Below, piece after piece: positions 62,964-64,000 of a stretch of 64,000 nucleotides of DNA. The first letter of the stretch is position 1, and each line of letters begins with the position of its first letter. This stretch comes from Paramecium tetraurelia (taxonomy: Eukaryota > Ciliophora > Oligohymenophorea > Peniculida > Parameciidae): assembly GCF_000165425.1 (NCBI RefSeq), contig NW_001799189.1, forward strand, positions 438,728-502,727, written 5' to 3'. Position numbers and translations under genes: made by a program. The notes under the pieces are model-generated. The model ran no database searches, was not told the origin of the DNA, and saw only the letters and a program-made list of their open reading frames with translations.

Positions 62964-63063
62964 CTGTAATTTAAAAAAAAAAATTAATAATATCATACCA
63001 TTCCTATTCATATCACTTAAATAACTATTATATAGTAAATAAATATCATATATCTTTAAAAAT

Positions 63064-63556
63064 TCAAATTCTTTTTTGTACCTTGCCTTTCTTTTCATTG
63101 TATTCATCACTAGAAGTCATTGGAGAATGATACCCTCCTTCGCTAAACTATGTTAAATATTATTTACCCTTTTTGAAATCTCACATATTTACTATTTTTC
63201 TTTGTTCTTCTAAAATGATATTCTTTTTTTTCTTCTCCGCCTCCTTCATTCAAAACTGATTTTTAAGTTCCTGTTGTCTAAATTGGTTGTGAAATTTCTT
63301 AAACAAATGGCGATGTCTTGCTACTCTATGAAAATATTCTGTCATTCGGATTTATCTTGCCTTTCTTTTACAAATTTCCACCCAATTTAGAATTCTTCAT
63401 ACTCAAAAATCCTTCCCATCCTTTTATCACATTACCAATATGACCTGTTTCTTCCAAATATCTTGTTTCCTCGTCAAATATACTCTTCTCCAAATTTTTG
63501 AGTTCATTCTCTAAAATAAACTTCTTTTCAACAAGGTCTTAGTATCTCTTATCCAT
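63064..63556 (-). CDS. EAF6: EAF6 / MEAF6 subunit of histone acetyltransferase complexes
   Basis: 155-residue subunit of NuA4/MYST-type acetyltransferase complexes. The conserved core is MDKRYQDLVEKKFILENELK, NLEKSIFDEETRYLEETGHI, GNVIKGWEGFLSMKNSK and DRIFSQSSKTSPF, in the order seen in yeast Eaf6 and human MEAF6. The tail is basic, then GEGGYHSPMTSSDEYNEKKG. A 25-nt intron near 63142-63166 gives this tail and a stop at 63066-63064; an alternative 20-nt intron ends at 63117. It lies 100 bp upstream of the dynein gene on the same strand. Confidence 0.88.
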
Positions 63557-63733
63557 TAATATATATATATATTTATATAAATTATATATCATTATTTTCT
63601 TAGATATTATTCTAAATAGTATTATAGAGGACAGTTCTTTAATTCAAGAATCTACTCTATAGTAAAGAATTCAAATCTAATATCTAATTTTATAATTATC
63701 TTCGATCATCAATTTATGAATATTCTCATTAAA

Positions 63734-64000
63734 TCAAATGCTGTTAACTTTCTTTGAGTGCTTAATCTGTGAGATAATTATGATTCTAGATGTCAAAAGT
63801 TTCCAGGCTTCAAATAAATCCTTATTTAATACCTAAACTAAATATGCTTATTTATAGATATTTTTCTAATATTAAAATTAATAAAGTACTTTCTTATTTT
63901 CTTCTAGTAGTCTAATTTTTTTTCTTAATTACTCCTCCAACATATTTAAGTTTTATCTTGATTTTTATTATCTAATGTTATTAATTTCTCATTCAATGCA
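63734..64000 (-). CDS. 3' part of a coiled-coil gene, cut by the right edge
   Basis: From the window edge a minus-strand frame reads LNMLEEQLRKKIRLLEENKK, a 24-nt intron (about 63864-63887), then KNIYKQAYLVQVLNKDLFEA and WKLLTSRIIIISQIKHSKKV to TGA at 63736-63734. A second frame at the very edge (ALNEKLITLDNKNQDKT) is also protein-like and may be an upstream exon. Coiled-coil, otherwise unknown. Confidence 0.5.

Noticed and set aside
1-64000. tRNA, rRNA, CRISPR, prophage, insertion sequence
   Set aside because: None seen. The code, introns and gene content are those of a ciliate nuclear genome.

Overview
The window looks like macronuclear DNA of a ciliate, most likely Paramecium or a close relative. 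Every recognisable gene reads through with TAA and TAG as glutamine and stops only at TGA. The DNA is very AT-rich. Introns are tiny (mostly 20-35 nt, GTA..TAG, some ending AAG/GAG/CAG) and genes lie tens of bases apart on both strands. All gene models were read by eye with this code; for most I checked that the exon sum is a multiple of three. ORFs called with the standard code break at almost every Gln codon or intron and are mostly fragments.

Layout. 1-118: 5' end of a Q/N-rich gene leaving the left edge. 0.3-8.2 kb: a Yip1-family protein, several coiled-coil proteins, a small MGSC protein and a Myb/SANT protein. 9.0-12.0 kb: SNF2/Brahma ATPase. 12.7-14.7 kb: ribosomal protein eS10, then ERO1 on the other strand. 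15.1-19.2 kb: a four-helix voltage-sensor-like domain fused to a cyclic-nucleotide phosphodiesterase, then a casein kinase 1. 19.9-21.6 kb: a DBF4-type zinc-finger protein directly behind the GINS subunit PSF2, both on the minus strand. 21.7-25.9 kb: an ANTH-like protein and a zinc finger-coiled coil-WD40 protein. 26.1-28.7 kb: a protein with a long Asp-Asn-Arg repeat encoded by a 9-bp minisatellite. 28.9-32.7 kb: a membrane carbonic-anhydrase-like pseudoenzyme, a bZIP-like factor, an unknown gene and a SUZ protein. 32.7-35.7 kb: formin. 35.8-41.6 kb: coiled-coil and small MGTC proteins, a PX-START-like protein and a HOOK-like protein. 41.7-46.1 kb: eS31 behind a divergent ubiquitin-like leader, an importin-beta protein and a PHO80-type cyclin. 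46.5-49.4 kb: two tandem ankyrin paralogues. 50.3-63.0 kb: an outer-arm-type axonemal dynein heavy chain with an N-terminal kelch domain. 63.06-63.56 kb: EAF6. The right edge carries a truncated coiled-coil gene.

Functional themes: cilia and second messengers (dynein, voltage-sensor PDE, HOOK-like, coiled coils), chromatin and replication (SNF2, EAF6, PSF2, DBF4-like, Myb), secretion and trafficking (YIPF, ERO1, ANTH, PX-START) and translation (eS10, eS31). There is no operon, CRISPR array or phage; this is ordinary dense ciliate gene order. The items most worth a second look are the voltage-sensor/PDE fusion, the inactivated carbonic anhydrase, the two-pass ERO1, the DNR-repeat protein, the PX-START protein and the Gln/Glu-rich insert in the dynein ring.
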